NCBI GenBank assembly: GCA_043758125.1 | Contig: JAYVOC010000228.1 | Location: forward strand, 1-15,300 | DNA length: 15,300 nt | Source: JANXSD01 sp043758125 | Lineage (GTDB): Bacteria; Bacteroidota; Bacteroidia; AKYH767-A; OLB10 | Reading direction: 5' to 3' | Part shown: positions 1 through 9,711 of the stretch, one piece after another | Layout: each line of letters begins with the position of its first letter | Position numbering within the stretch: the stretch's first letter is position 1 | Made by a program: the position numbers and the translations under genes | The notes under the pieces: model-generated | Databases searched by the model: none | Told to the model about the DNA's origin: nothing | Seen by the model: the letters and a program-made list of their open reading frames with translations, nothing else

Positions 1-1188
1 TTTTATGCTTTACCACAGTCGCCACAAACATTTAAACAGCTGCTCATGGTGGCAGGATTTGATCGCTATTATCAGATTGTAAAATGCTTTCGTGATGAAG
101 ATCTTCGTGCCGATCGTCAACCAGAATTTACACAAATAGACTGTGAAATGAGTTTTGTGGATCAAGAGGATATCTTGCAAACTTTTGAAGGCATGGTACG
201 TCATCTTTTCAAATCTGTAAAAGGCATTGAAATTCCTGAATTACCTCGTATGACTTACGCCGATGCCATGAAAAATTATGGTTGCGATAAGCCTGATATT
301 CGTTTCGGAATGAAGTTTATCGAGATGACCGATCTGGTGAAAGATAAAGGCTTTAAAGTTTTTGATGATGCCGATATCGTTATCGGAATTAATGCAGAAG
401 GATGTTCGGAATATACCCGCAAACAGCTTGATGATCTTACAGAATTTGTAAAGAAACCACAGATTGGTGCCAATGGATTGATCTACCTGAAATGCAATTT
501 AGATGGTACGTTAAAGTCGAGCGTTGATAAATTTTATAGTGCGGAAGAACTCCAAAAATGGGCGAATTTATTTGGCGCTAAAGAAGGAGATTTACTACTT
601 TTATTAGCTGGTGATACTCACAAAACACGTAACGCAATGAATGAGCTCCGCTTGGAAATGGGTTCTCGTTTAGGCTTGCGTGATAAAAATAAATTTCAAT
701 GTTTATGGGTGGTAGATTTCCCATTACTTGAATATGGCTTAGAGGCAAATAGATGGTTTGCAATGCATCATCCCTTTACATCACCATTGCTCGAAGACTT
801 ACATCTTCTTGAAAAAAATCCTGGTGAAATACGCGCTAATGCCTACGATATGGTGATTAATGGTGTTGAAGTTGGTGGTGGATCGATTCGAATTCATAAT
901 AAGCAATTACAGCAGCAAATGTTTGGCATACTTGGCTTTACTCCCGAAGAAGCACAATATCAATTCGGATTTTTGCTCAATGCATTTGAATATGGTGCTC
1001 CTCCACATGGCGGAATTGCTTTTGGATTAGATCGTCTTTGTTCGCTTTTTGGTGGTTCTGATAGCATCCGTGATTTCATTGCTTTCCCTAAAAATAATAG
1101 CGGTCGTGATGTAATGATTGATGCCCCTTCTCTCATTCATGCAGAGCAATTGAAAGAATTAGGAATTGATTTGAAATCCCAGCAATAA
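1..1188 (+). CDS. aspS: Aspartyl-tRNA synthetase, 5'-truncated by window edge
   Basis: Class II synthetase that charges tRNA-Asp with aspartate in the cytoplasm. The frame is open from base 1, before the first visible ATG at 46: the bases preceding it encode FYALPQSPQTFKQLL, a well-conserved AspRS stretch, so the gene clearly starts upstream. About 395 of the usual ~580-590 residues are present; the N-terminal OB anticodon-binding domain is missing. Motif 2 lies at 85-135 (FRDEDLRADRQPEFTQID), with its catalytic Arg. The bacterial-type GAD insertion domain follows at roughly 300-700. Motif 3 is at about 1009-1040 (GGIAFGLDRL), and the C-terminal NNSGRDVMIDAP segment closes the active site. 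The stop at 1186-1188 is followed by 114 bp before ruvA with no convincing terminator hairpin, so read-through into ruvA is possible. Identification is secure; only the 5' end is missing. Confidence 0.97.
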   Translation, partial: FYALPQSPQTFKQLLMVAGFDRYYQIVKCFRDEDLRADRQPEFTQIDCEMSFVDQEDILQTFEGMVRHLFKSVKGIEIPELPRMTYADAMKNYGCDKPDIRFGMKFIEMTDLVKDKGFKVFDDADIVIGINAEGCSEYTRKQLDDLTEFVKKPQIGANGLIYLKCNLDGTLKSSVDKFYSAEELQKWANLFGAKEGDLLLLLAGDTHKTRNAMNELRLEMGSRLGLRDKNKFQCLWVVDFPLLEYGLEANRWFAMHHPFTSPLLEDLHLLEKNPGEIRANAYDMVINGVEVGGGSIRIHNKQLQQQMFGILGFTPEEAQYQFGFLLNAFEYGAPPHGGIAFGLDRLCSLFGGSDSIRDFIAFPKNNSGRDVMIDAPSLIHAEQLKELGIDLKSQQ

Positions 1189-1254
1189 TTATATTTAAAA
1201 AATGATTTTAACTGAAAATACAATTAACGCTTTTAGAATTAAAGATTAGTTATC

Positions 1255-1279
1255 TTCAAATTGCCAAATTTTCAAATTG
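1255..1279 (+). repeat. Short direct repeat TTCAAATTG upstream of ruvA
   Basis: TTCAAATTG occurs at 1255-1263 and again at 1271-1279, 16 bp apart, just before the ruvA promoter candidate. The spacing is about one and a half helical turns. It may be a protein-binding site or chance in AT-rich DNA. Confidence 0.3.
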
Positions 1280-1288
1280 TTTATTTAT

Positions 1289-1296
1289 TTACTTTG
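1289..1296 (+). promoter_or_regulatory. Candidate Bacteroidota -7 element for ruvA
   Basis: TTACTTTG, followed by CG, matches the Bacteroidota -7 consensus TAnnTTTG at 5 of its 6 fixed positions. No clean TTTG lies about 19 bp upstream, so the -33 half is weak. If it is used, transcription would begin around 1300-1303, at or next to the ruvA ATG, giving a nearly leaderless message. Confidence 0.4.
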
Positions 1297-1302
1297 CGAA
1301 AT

Positions 1303-1890
1303 ATGTATGATTATTTTCAGGGAAATATAGCAAGTTTAAGTCCGACACAGGTTACTATTGATTGTCAAGGAGTGGGTTATCATTTACAGATTTCACTCTA
1401 TACTTTTGCAGCCATCAAGGAGAAAAAGCAGGTTCGCCTCTACGCACATTTAGCGGTTCGTGAAGATGCACATCTATTATTTGGCTTTGTTGATGAGGAT
1501 GAACGCTTTATGTTTAGAGAATTGTTAAATGTTTCTGGCGTTGGAGCAACCACTGCCCGAATAATTTTATCATCTTTAAATCCGACAGAAGTAAGAAATG
1601 TAATTGCCGTAGCAGACATCGCAACACTCCAACGAGTAAAAGGAATAGGAGCTAAAACTGCACAAAGAATTGTGGTAGATCTTCAAGATCGTATGAAAAA
1701 AGGAGCAACAGCACCAATCACATTAGCTGCTGGAATACACAATACAGCACGTGAAGAAGCGTTAAGTGCACTACTAACTTTAGGATTTGCAAGAGCTAAT
1801 GCTGATAAAGCCGTTCAACAAGCTTTAAAGAACTCTAATCCTGATTCCAACGTAGAAGACCTATTGAAAGTAGCACTCTCTTACTTGTAA
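1303..1890 (+). CDS. ruvA: Holliday junction branch migration protein RuvA
   Basis: Tetrameric DNA-binding subunit of the RuvAB complex; it holds the four-way junction while RuvB hexamers pump the DNA, and RuvC then resolves it. The protein is 195 aa, a normal RuvA length. Residues 1-64 form the OB-fold (MYDYFQGNIASLSP, then the GVGYHLQIS strand). Two helix-hairpin-helix DNA-contact motifs follow: LNVSGVGATTARIILSSL near 75-92 and LQRVKGIGAKTAQRIV near 109-124. Residues about 149-195 form the small domain III that binds RuvB (REEALSALLTLGF). The frame extends upstream to a TTG at 1261, but ATG 1303 gives the family-typical N-terminus MYDY, whereas the 14 extra residues match nothing in RuvA. 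RuvB and RuvC are not in the window. sprA follows 116 bp downstream. Confidence 0.95.
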   Translation: MYDYFQGNIASLSPTQVTIDCQGVGYHLQISLYTFAAIKEKKQVRLYAHLAVREDAHLLFGFVDEDERFMFRELLNVSGVGATTARIILSSLNPTEVRNVIAVADIATLQRVKGIGAKTAQRIVVDLQDRMKKGATAPITLAAGIHNTAREEALSALLTLGFARANADKAVQQALKNSNPDSNVEDLLKVALSYL

Positions 1891-1956
1891 TCAGGAAAAT
1901 AAAAGAATAATCATTACCTCGAAAGGACGCTTCTAATCTAGCCTCCCTTTGATGGT

Positions 1957-1987
1957 TTTGTCTTATTTTTATCCCCTTATATAATTT
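1957..1987 (+). promoter_or_regulatory. Candidate promoter for sprA
   Basis: TTTG at 1957-1960 is followed by exactly 19 bases and then TATAATTT at 1980-1987. This is the Bacteroidota -33/-7 spacing with a partial -7 match (TA present, TTTG degenerate). It would place the start of transcription near 1994 and leave a leader of about 13 bases before the TTG start codon at 2007. Confidence 0.4.
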
Positions 1988-2006
1988 CAAACCGAACCAT
2001 AACCCT

Positions 2007-5000
2007 TTGAAACATTTCCGATCATATACCCTTCTTGCCTTAGGTATATTCTCGCTTATCACTATGGTGTGGGCGTCCGGACCAGGTCCTGTTCCTACTT
2101 CTGATTTGTCTTTTCGTCCTTACGAATCCGATGGTGATACTAGCAAGAGAGATACAGGCCAGCTCCATTACCCCTTTCCTGATACGTATACCGATCCTTA
2201 TAATTCAAGAAATCCAGATCGCCCCCTTTACCTCAGTAATCCTAGCAATATCAAAACGACGATCGAATACAATCCCGATGAACGTCAATATGAAATTGAG
2301 CAGAAAATAGGTAAAGAGTTTTTTAGGAATCCAAGCTACATGACTTTTGAAGAGTACAAAGAATCACAATTCAAAAAGAGCACTCTTGACTATTGGAAAC
2401 AGAAATCCAACGAAGAAAATATTACGCAGCGTAAAAACGGATTCTCACCTAAACTTTATGTTGGTGGTGAAGCTTTCAATAGAATTTTCGGTGGTAACAC
2501 CATTGATATTCGTCCGCAAGGATCTGCATCACTAAGTTTCGGATTAAACTTTAGCAAATACGATAACCCTACGCTTCCAGAAAAACAACGTAAGAATACG
2601 ACGTTCGATTTCAAAGAAAAAATTCAGATGAATGTGATTGGTAACATCGGCGAAAAGCTGAAACTTACTACCAACTATAATACAGAAGCTAGTTTCGATT
2701 TCGAGAACCAAATTAAATTAGAATACACCGGATACGAAGATGAAATCATCCAAAAAATAGAAGCAGGAAATGTGAGCTTGCCATTAAATACAACATTGAT
2801 TCAAGGTAGTCAGAGTTTATTTGGATTGAAGACACAATTAAAATTCGGAAGATTAACCGTAACGAGTTTACTCTCTCAACAGAAAGGAAAAAATTCTAAC
2901 ATCGAAGTAAAAGGCGGAGCAACAACTACAAATTTTGATATCTCAGCCGATCAGTATGAAGCCAACAAACATTTCTTTATTGCTGATTATTTTAAAAATA
3001 ATTATGATAATGCTCTAAAAGATATTCCGTTTATTAATTCAGCTGTTAACATTACCAAGATTGAAGTTTGGATTACAAATAAAAATAATAGTACTGATAA
3101 TACAAGAAGTATTTTAGCATTTTCAGATATTGGTGAACCCAACTTTTTTAATACGTTGGTTCCTTCTTTAATTTCGATAAATCCAGATCCCAAATACACA
3201 ACGTATCCGAATGATTTTGCAAATACTTTATACAGCAATTTAAATGCGAATCCATTATTACGTGATGTAAATACAGTACAAAATACTATTACTTCTATTA
3301 CTGGTATTAGTCCTTCACGTGATTATGAAGTGGTACAAAATTCACGAAGATTAAATCCAACGGAATATACATTCAACTCCCGACTAGGATATGTTTCGCT
3401 TAATCAAGCATTGAATAGTAACGAAGTTTTAGCTGTTGCTTATGAATACACAGTAGGAAATAATGTTTTTCGTGTTGGAGATCTTACCACATCAGGTATT
3501 GAACCTCCAAAAGTTCTTTACATGAAACTTTTAAAAGGTCGTGTTACGAATCCTAAACTTCCTACATGGGATTTGATGATGAAAAACATTTATGCATTAG
3601 GTGGATTTCAAATCGATAAAAAAGATTTTAAATTAAGTATCCTTTATTATAAAGTTGATACAACAGCAAATCGTGTAAACTATTTACCTGTTCCAAGTAC
3701 AGAAACGCAAGTTTATGGAATTCCATTAATCCGACTTTTCAATCTTGATAAATTAAATTCAAATAATGATGCGCGCCCAGATGGTGAATATGATTTTATT
3801 GAAGGTGTGACTATCAACAGTGCGAACGGAAGAATTATTTTTCCTGTACGAGAACCTTTCAGTAGTTATCTTCGAGGTAAATTATCTCCCGCTCAAGGTG
3901 ATATTTTTGCTTATGATGTGTTATATGATTCAACAAAAACTGTTGCATTACAAAGTCCGGAGAAAAATAAATTTAGTTTTAAAGGAAGTTATAGCAGTAA
4001 ATTTGGTTCTGATATTCCATTGAATGCCATCAATATTCCTGAAGGATCAGTAAAGGTTACAGCAGGAGGTGTTCCTCTCGTTGAAAACGTACAATATACA
4101 GTAGATTATAATTTAGGTCGCGTAAAAATTATTGATCAAGGATTATTAAATTCTGGTACTGCAATAAATATTTCGCTCGAAAGTAATTCACTTTTTAGCA
4201 TTCAATCCAAAACATTATTCGGTAGTCGATTTGATTACGTTGTGAATAAAGATCTTGTTTTAGGTGGTACAATTATGCGATTGAATGAACGTCCGATTAC
4301 ACAGAAAGTAAATATTGGTGACGAGCCAATTGCGAATACAATTTGGGGTGTTGATGGAACATGGAGAACGCAATCACGTTGGCTTACAAAAATGATTGAT
4401 AAGCTTCCCGGCATCTCTACAAAAGAACCTTCAAGCATTACACTTACTGGTGAATTTGCAAATATTATTCCTGGTAACAGCAAGGCTATTGGCAAAACGG
4501 GCACTGCTTATATTGATGATTTTGAAGGTAGCCAATCTTCTATCGATTTAAAGAATACAGGATCATGGATTTTAGCTTCTACTCCTTCACATATTTTTCC
4601 TGAGGGCGCATCAACAACGTTAAATTTAGATTACGGTTTCAATCGCGCTAAGCTCGCATGGTATGTTATTGATCCTTTATTTTATCGTCATCTATCAGGA
4701 TTAACGCCAAGTAATATTACAGATGCTGAGTTAAGTGATGATCGTGTTCGACAAGTTAGAGAAAATGAACTTTTTCCAAATAAACAAAATCCAAATAACC
4801 TTCAAAATTTACTTTCTATTTTCAACTTATCCTATTATCCAACGGAGCGCGGACCTTATAATTATGAAAGCAAACCTAATGGAACTGCAACATCTGCTGG
4901 TATCGCTGGTGATGGGTCATTAAACAATCCTGCATCTCGTTGGGGTGGTATTATGCGTAGAGTTGAAACGACAGATTTTGATGCCGCTAACGTTGAATTT

Positions 5001-8000
5001 ATTCAGTTTTGGTTGATGGATCCTTTCCAAGCAAATCCACAAAATACTACTGGTGGAAAATTATATTTCAACTTAGGAAATGTATCAGAAGATGTGTTGA
5101 AAGATGGTAAATTGGAATATGAAAATGGTTTGCCGATTACAGGAGATGTAACGCAAGCAAATCAAACTATTTGGGGATACACTCCAAAAACACAGCCACC
5201 AATTATTTATGCGTTCGATAACAATGCAAGCTCTCGTCAGTTTCAAGATGTTGGTTTTGATGGATTGAAAAATGATCAAGAAGCAGCATTTTTTGCTGGG
5301 TACTTAAGTGATCTTAGCCAGAACGTAACTGGACAAGCATATCAAACAGCATTAACCGATGTTTCATCAGATAACTATCATTACTACCGAGGTTCTGATT
5401 ACGATGCAGCAAATGTTGGAATCCTCGGTCGTTATAAAAATTACAGTCAGCCTGATGGTAACTCACCAACAGATGGTCAGTCGGCAGAATCGTATTCAAC
5501 TGCTGCAACAACAACACCCGATTTTGAAGATGTAAATAGAGATTTTAATCAAGAAGGTACGGAGCAGTTTTATGAATATCGTGTAGACATTGATCCGAAT
5601 AGAATGCAAGTAGGTACTAATTATATTGTTGATAAAATTGTTTCGCCAGTAACATTAGCAAATGGTGCTAAATCAACAATGACATGGTATCAATTTAAAA
5701 TTCCTGTTCGCGAAATTGATGGTGCAACTGCTCAAAAAGTTGGAGGAATTGATGGATTCAATACCATTAGTTTTATCAGAATGTTTATGACAGGATTTGA
5801 TAATCCTATGGTATTACGTTTTGGAAAGTTAGAATTTTTACGCGGTGAGTGGAGAAAATATTCTTACAATTTATTTAATCCTGTTGAATGTTTAGGTTGT
5901 GGAAGTTCAAATACTTCCTTCGACATCACTACAGTTAGTTTAGAAGAAAACGGAAGTAGAACACCTATAAATTATGTGATTCCTCCAGGTATTAATCGTC
6001 AGATAAATGCTAACTCTCAATCTTTACAACAATTAAATGAGCAATCATTATCGTTAAAAGTTTGTGGATTAGAAGATGGTGATGCTCGCGGCGCCTATAA
6101 AACATTAAATTTAGATTTACGTTCGTACAAAAAAATAAAGATGTACATCCATGCAGAATCATCAAAATCCGATGATTTATTAGATGGTGATGTAACTGCT
6201 TTCATAAGGATGGGTACTGATTTTAAGGAGAATTATTATGAGTATGAAATCCCTTTAAAAATTACGAGATGGGGCGCTACTTCTGCTGATGACATTTGGC
6301 CATCTATTAATGATCTTGATCTCGACTTAGATAAATTTGTTTCATTAAAATTATCAAGAAATAATGCACTTAATCATTCGGGTGGGACAGTAAGTATAAC
6401 TGATATTTATTCGGAAACTGATGGTGATGGGAAAAACAAAATTTACATCAAAGGGAATCCAACATTAAGTGATGTACGAACCATCATGATTGGAATTCGA
6501 AATCCTCATTTAGATCCAGCAAATCCCAACGGTGATGATGGTGAAACAAAGTGTGCAGAAGTATGGGTGAATGAATTGCGCTTAACAAATTTCGATAAGA
6601 AAGGTGGATGGGCAGCAACAGCAAGAGCAACAACAAAGCTTGCAGATATCGGTAACGTTTCAGTTGCAGGTACACATAAATCAATTGGATTTGGAACGCT
6701 TGAACAAAAAGTTAGCGAACGACGAAAGAGTGATGAAACATCTTTTAATATAACATCATCACTTTACTTAGGAAAATTTCTTCCTGCTAAAGCAGCCCTC
6801 GATATTCCGATGTATGTGAATTACGGAACTGTTGTAAGTAATCCACAATATGATCCACTTGATCAAGACGTTTTATTTAAAAACGAATTAAATAATGCGG
6901 AGACAAAAGGCGATCGAAAAGAAATTAAAAAACGTTCGCAAGATTATACACGAACAAAAAGTATCAACTTCACAAATGTGAAGAAGAATAGAGTTGGTAG
7001 CGGTAAACCAAAAATTTATGATATCGAAAACTTTAACTTAACGTATGGTTTTGAAGAGAGTTATCATCGTGATATCAATATTGAATACGACGTTACCAGA
7101 ACACATCGCGGAGCTTTAGGATACAATTACAATACAACTCCTAAATATTTTACGCCGCTTGCAAAAGTATCGGCATTGAAATCTAAATATCTGAAACTAG
7201 TTAAAGACTTTAACATAAATCTTATTCCTACGAGTTTAAATTTCCGTTATGATGTTGTACGTACGTATGGTGAAAAACTTTACCGTAGTCTTCCAGGATC
7301 AGAAGGTTCAATACGTGATACTTTCTTTAATAAGATTTTTGAAATGCATCGCTTATATGATTTCAAATACGACATCACACGTTCGTTGAAATTTGATTTC
7401 AATGCAAACAATAATTCTATTGTTGATGAACCAGATGGAAGAATTGATTCTAAGGGCGAACGTGATTCTATTAAGGATAATATTTTCGGAAAGAATTTTG
7501 TGTTAGGAAGAAATAAGCAATACCAACATTCTGGAAATTTAAGTTATCAAGTTCCACTAAATAAATTCCCGCTTACCGATTGGATTTCATTGAATGCGAA
7601 ATACGGTTTTAATTATGGATGGAATGCTGGTCAATATCTTTATGATCCATTACTTGGTCGATTTAGTACTGATAAACGCACTGGAAATACAATTCAAAAT
7701 TCGAATACGAAACAACTGAATGGGAACTTCACATTCACAACGCTTTATAATAAAATTGCTTTCCTCAAAAAAATAAATTCACCGAAGCCACCTACACCGC
7801 CAAAACCAAAACCTATAAAAGCAATCATTGACCCGAAAGCTCCACAGGATACAACAGGAGGAAAGAAGCCAGTTATTGCAGTACCGAAAGCGCCAAAGCA
7901 AATTCCAAATGCAGTACGCTTTGTTGGTAGAATGATTATGGGAATTAAATCAGCAGGCTTCACCTACAGCACTACTGAAGGAACAATTTTACCAGGCTAT

Positions 8001-9296
8001 CTGAATTATTCTAATTTATTAGGACAAGATTTGGATCATGGTTCACCGGGATTAGGATTTACTTTTGGTAGTCAACAAGATATTCGTAAACGTGCTACTG
8101 ATGAAGGATGGATTACAAAAGATTCATCACTTAATAATCCTTTCTCACGAACGTATTCCGAAAACTTCACAGGAAGAACTACCGTTGAACCATTTGATGG
8201 ATTTAAAGTTGAATTAACTGCTAATAGAACCTATAGCACAAACCATTCTGAATATTTTAAATATGATACGAACACAGGTGATTTCCAACATCAAGGTTTA
8301 ACCGAAACAGGAAATTTTAGTACGTCTATCATCTCTATTCAAACAGCATTCGTAAAAGACGATCCAAGTACTTATTCAAATCCTGTTTTTGAAGAGTTTA
8401 ATACAAATAGGAAAATAATTTCACAACGATTGGCCGCTGACAATAAATTTAATTCTAATGGCTTTGCTCCACCAGATAGTTTTGGTGTAGTTTATAATGA
8501 TGGATATTCAGGAACACAACAAGAAGTATTAACACTTGCTTTCTTATCTGCTTATACTGGTAAGTCTGCTAAGAATATTAGTACAAATCCATTCACAAAA
8601 ATTCCAATTCCAAATTGGCGAATTACGTACGATGGATTATCTAAACTTCCACTGTTTAAAAGATTATTTAACACTGTAAATTTAAGTCACAGTTATCGTT
8701 CAACATTTAATATTAATTCGTTTAGCCGAAATTTAAATTATGTTGATGGTGAAAAAGAAACAGCACGTGATGCTAGTGGAAACTTCATTGCACAAAAAGA
8801 GATTGCACAAGTTTCTATATCAGAACAATTTGCTCCTTTAATAGGTGTTGATGTTACATGGAAAAATAATATTCAAACAAGAGTTGAATTTAAACGTGAT
8901 CGCAATGTTTCACTTTCGTATGCTGGAGTTCAAATTACAGAAGTAAAAGGAAATGAACTTACGTTAGGATTTGGATACCGTTTACCAAGTTTTAATCTTC
9001 CATTTAAAGTGAATGGAAAAACAAGAAGAATGCCTAACAACAGTATTAATCTTACTGCTGATGTTAGTGCACGAAGAAACATTACGATCATTCGTCGTTT
9101 GCTTGAAGGTGTTAATCAACCAACAGCAGGATTATATGTTTACTCCATTAAATTTGCTGCTGATTACACTGTCAACGAACGCGTAAATCTGCGAATGTTC
9201 TACGAGCAAACGGTAAACAAACCTGTAATTTCAACTTCCTACCCTACTTCAAATATTAATGCAGGATTTGAACTTCGATTCTCCTTGTCACAATAA
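2007..9296 (+). CDS. sprA: SprA, T9SS outer-membrane translocon protein
   Basis: SprA (Sov in Porphyromonas) is the very large single-chain beta-barrel through which T9SS cargo crosses the outer membrane; it is needed for secretion and, in gliding species, motility. The 2429-aa length is typical. Residues 1-23 are a signal peptide (KHFR, hydrophobic core, cleavage near VWA-SG). Recognisable family segments include YPFPDTYTDPY near 50, GSQSLFGLKTQLKFGRL near 265, and the C-terminal stretch GLGFTFGSQQDIRKRA; the chain ends in an amphipathic strand finishing FELRFSLSQ. A Pro/Lys-rich linker lies at about residues 1925-1965 (SPKPPTPPKPKP...). Cysteines are few: a CLGC pair plus two single ones in the middle of the chain. 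No ATG precedes the signal peptide in this frame: an in-frame TGA lies at 1950-1952 and the first ATG is residue 20, inside the hydrophobic core, so TTG 2007 is the best start. gcvH begins 34 bp downstream. Confidence 0.96.
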   Translation: MKHFRSYTLLALGIFSLITMVWASGPGPVPTSDLSFRPYESDGDTSKRDTGQLHYPFPDTYTDPYNSRNPDRPLYLSNPSNIKTTIEYNPDERQYEIEQKIGKEFFRNPSYMTFEEYKESQFKKSTLDYWKQKSNEENITQRKNGFSPKLYVGGEAFNRIFGGNTIDIRPQGSASLSFGLNFSKYDNPTLPEKQRKNTTFDFKEKIQMNVIGNIGEKLKLTTNYNTEASFDFENQIKLEYTGYEDEIIQKIEAGNVSLPLNTTLIQGSQSLFGLKTQLKFGRLTVTSLLSQQKGKNSNIEVKGGATTTNFDISADQYEANKHFFIADYFKNNYDNALKDIPFINSAVNITKIEVWITNKNNSTDNTRSILAFSDIGEPNFFNTLVPSLISINPDPKYTTYPNDFANTLYSNLNANPLLRDVNTVQNTITSITGISPSRDYEVVQNSRRLNPTEYTFNSRLGYVSLNQALNSNEVLAVAYEYTVGNNVFRVGDLTTSGIEPPKVLYMKLLKGRVTNPKLPTWDLMMKNIYALGGFQIDKKDFKLSILYYKVDTTANRVNYLPVPSTETQVYGIPLIRLFNLDKLNSNNDARPDGEYDFIEGVTINSANGRIIFPVREPFSSYLRGKLSPAQGDIFAYDVLYDSTKTVALQSPEKNKFSFKGSYSSKFGSDIPLNAINIPEGSVKVTAGGVPLVENVQYTVDYNLGRVKIIDQGLLNSGTAINISLESNSLFSIQSKTLFGSRFDYVVNKDLVLGGTIMRLNERPITQKVNIGDEPIANTIWGVDGTWRTQSRWLTKMIDKLPGISTKEPSSITLTGEFANIIPGNSKAIGKTGTAYIDDFEGSQSSIDLKNTGSWILASTPSHIFPEGASTTLNLDYGFNRAKLAWYVIDPLFYRHLSGLTPSNITDAELSDDRVRQVRENELFPNKQNPNNLQNLLSIFNLSYYPTERGPYNYESKPNGTATSAGIAGDGSLNNPASRWGGIMRRVETTDFDAANVEFIQFWLMDPFQANPQNTTGGKLYFNLGNVSEDVLKDGKLEYENGLPITGDVTQANQTIWGYTPKTQPPIIYAFDNNASSRQFQDVGFDGLKNDQEAAFFAGYLSDLSQNVTGQAYQTALTDVSSDNYHYYRGSDYDAANVGILGRYKNYSQPDGNSPTDGQSAESYSTAATTTPDFEDVNRDFNQEGTEQFYEYRVDIDPNRMQVGTNYIVDKIVSPVTLANGAKSTMTWYQFKIPVREIDGATAQKVGGIDGFNTISFIRMFMTGFDNPMVLRFGKLEFLRGEWRKYSYNLFNPVECLGCGSSNTSFDITTVSLEENGSRTPINYVIPPGINRQINANSQSLQQLNEQSLSLKVCGLEDGDARGAYKTLNLDLRSYKKIKMYIHAESSKSDDLLDGDVTAFIRMGTDFKENYYEYEIPLKITRWGATSADDIWPSINDLDLDLDKFVSLKLSRNNALNHSGGTVSITDIYSETDGDGKNKIYIKGNPTLSDVRTIMIGIRNPHLDPANPNGDDGETKCAEVWVNELRLTNFDKKGGWAATARATTKLADIGNVSVAGTHKSIGFGTLEQKVSERRKSDETSFNITSSLYLGKFLPAKAALDIPMYVNYGTVVSNPQYDPLDQDVLFKNELNNAETKGDRKEIKKRSQDYTRTKSINFTNVKKNRVGSGKPKIYDIENFNLTYGFEESYHRDINIEYDVTRTHRGALGYNYNTTPKYFTPLAKVSALKSKYLKLVKDFNINLIPTSLNFRYDVVRTYGEKLYRSLPGSEGSIRDTFFNKIFEMHRLYDFKYDITRSLKFDFNANNNSIVDEPDGRIDSKGERDSIKDNIFGKNFVLGRNKQYQHSGNLSYQVPLNKFPLTDWISLNAKYGFNYGWNAGQYLYDPLLGRFSTDKRTGNTIQNSNTKQLNGNFTFTTLYNKIAFLKKINSPKPPTPPKPKPIKAIIDPKAPQDTTGGKKPVIAVPKAPKQIPNAVRFVGRMIMGIKSAGFTYSTTEGTILPGYLNYSNLLGQDLDHGSPGLGFTFGSQQDIRKRATDEGWITKDSSLNNPFSRTYSENFTGRTTVEPFDGFKVELTANRTYSTNHSEYFKYDTNTGDFQHQGLTETGNFSTSIISIQTAFVKDDPSTYSNPVFEEFNTNRKIISQRLAADNKFNSNGFAPPDSFGVVYNDGYSGTQQEVLTLAFLSAYTGKSAKNISTNPFTKIPIPNWRITYDGLSKLPLFKRLFNTVNLSHSYRSTFNINSFSRNLNYVDGEKETARDASGNFIAQKEIAQVSISEQFAPLIGVDVTWKNNIQTRVEFKRDRNVSLSYAGVQITEVKGNELTLGFGYRLPSFNLPFKVNGKTRRMPNNSINLTADVSARRNITIIRRLLEGVNQPTAGLYVYSIKFAADYTVNERVNLRMFYEQTVNKPVISTSYPTSNINAGFELRFSLSQ

Positions 9297-9330
9297 ATTG
9301 TAATTTATATTTTTACCAAAATAACTAACC

Positions 9331-9711
9331 ATGAATATTCCTGCAGAACTTAAATACACAAAAGATCACGAATGGATTCGTCTAGAAGGTGACATAGCAT
9401 ACATTGGAATCACTGATTTTGCACAAGGCGAATTAGGCGATATTGTATATGTTGAAATTGAAACTGTTGGTGAATCGGTAGCTCAAGAAGCCGTTTTTGG
9501 AACAGTAGAAGCTGTTAAAACAGTATCCGATTTATTTATGCCATTAAGTGGAGAAGTTCTAGAAATAAATCCGAAGTTAGATAGCGAACCAGAACTTGTA
9601 AATAAAGATCCTTATGGAGATGGTTGGATGGTAAAGATTCGTCTTAGTGATGCATCACAAGTTAACGGACTTCTTGATGCAGCAAAATACCAAGAAATTA
9701 TAGGTGGTTAA
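9331..9711 (+). CDS. gcvH: Glycine cleavage system H protein
   Basis: Small lipoyl carrier of the glycine cleavage system: its lipoyl arm takes the aminomethyl group from glycine at the P protein and passes it to T protein and then L protein. In some bacteria it also donates lipoate to other enzymes. The protein is 126 aa, the standard length, and begins MNIPAELKYTKDHEWIR as H proteins do. The lipoylation site is Lys63 within VFGTVEAVKTVSDL, and the following segment (MPLSGEVLEIN) completes the lipoyl domain; NKDPYGDGWMVKIR is also typical. gcvP and gcvT are absent here, as is usual when gcvH lies next to sprA. With only 34 bp after the sprA stop it may be read from the sprA transcript. Its last bases overlap the next gene. 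Confidence 0.97.
   Translation: MNIPAELKYTKDHEWIRLEGDIAYIGITDFAQGELGDIVYVEIETVGESVAQEAVFGTVEAVKTVSDLFMPLSGEVLEINPKLDSEPELVNKDPYGDGWMVKIRLSDASQVNGLLDAAKYQEIIGG

Noticed and set aside
1261..1302. TTG-initiated N-terminal extension of ruvA (14 extra codons)
   Set aside because: RuvA proteins begin at the MYDY-like OB strand; the extra residues are not family-like and overlap the candidate promoter.
6484..6684. Minus-strand Leu-rich frame opposite sprA
   Set aside because: It is the antisense image of an Ala/Thr-rich part of sprA, with no start signals and no family resemblance; the same holds for the frames at 7745-7963 and 4235-4504.
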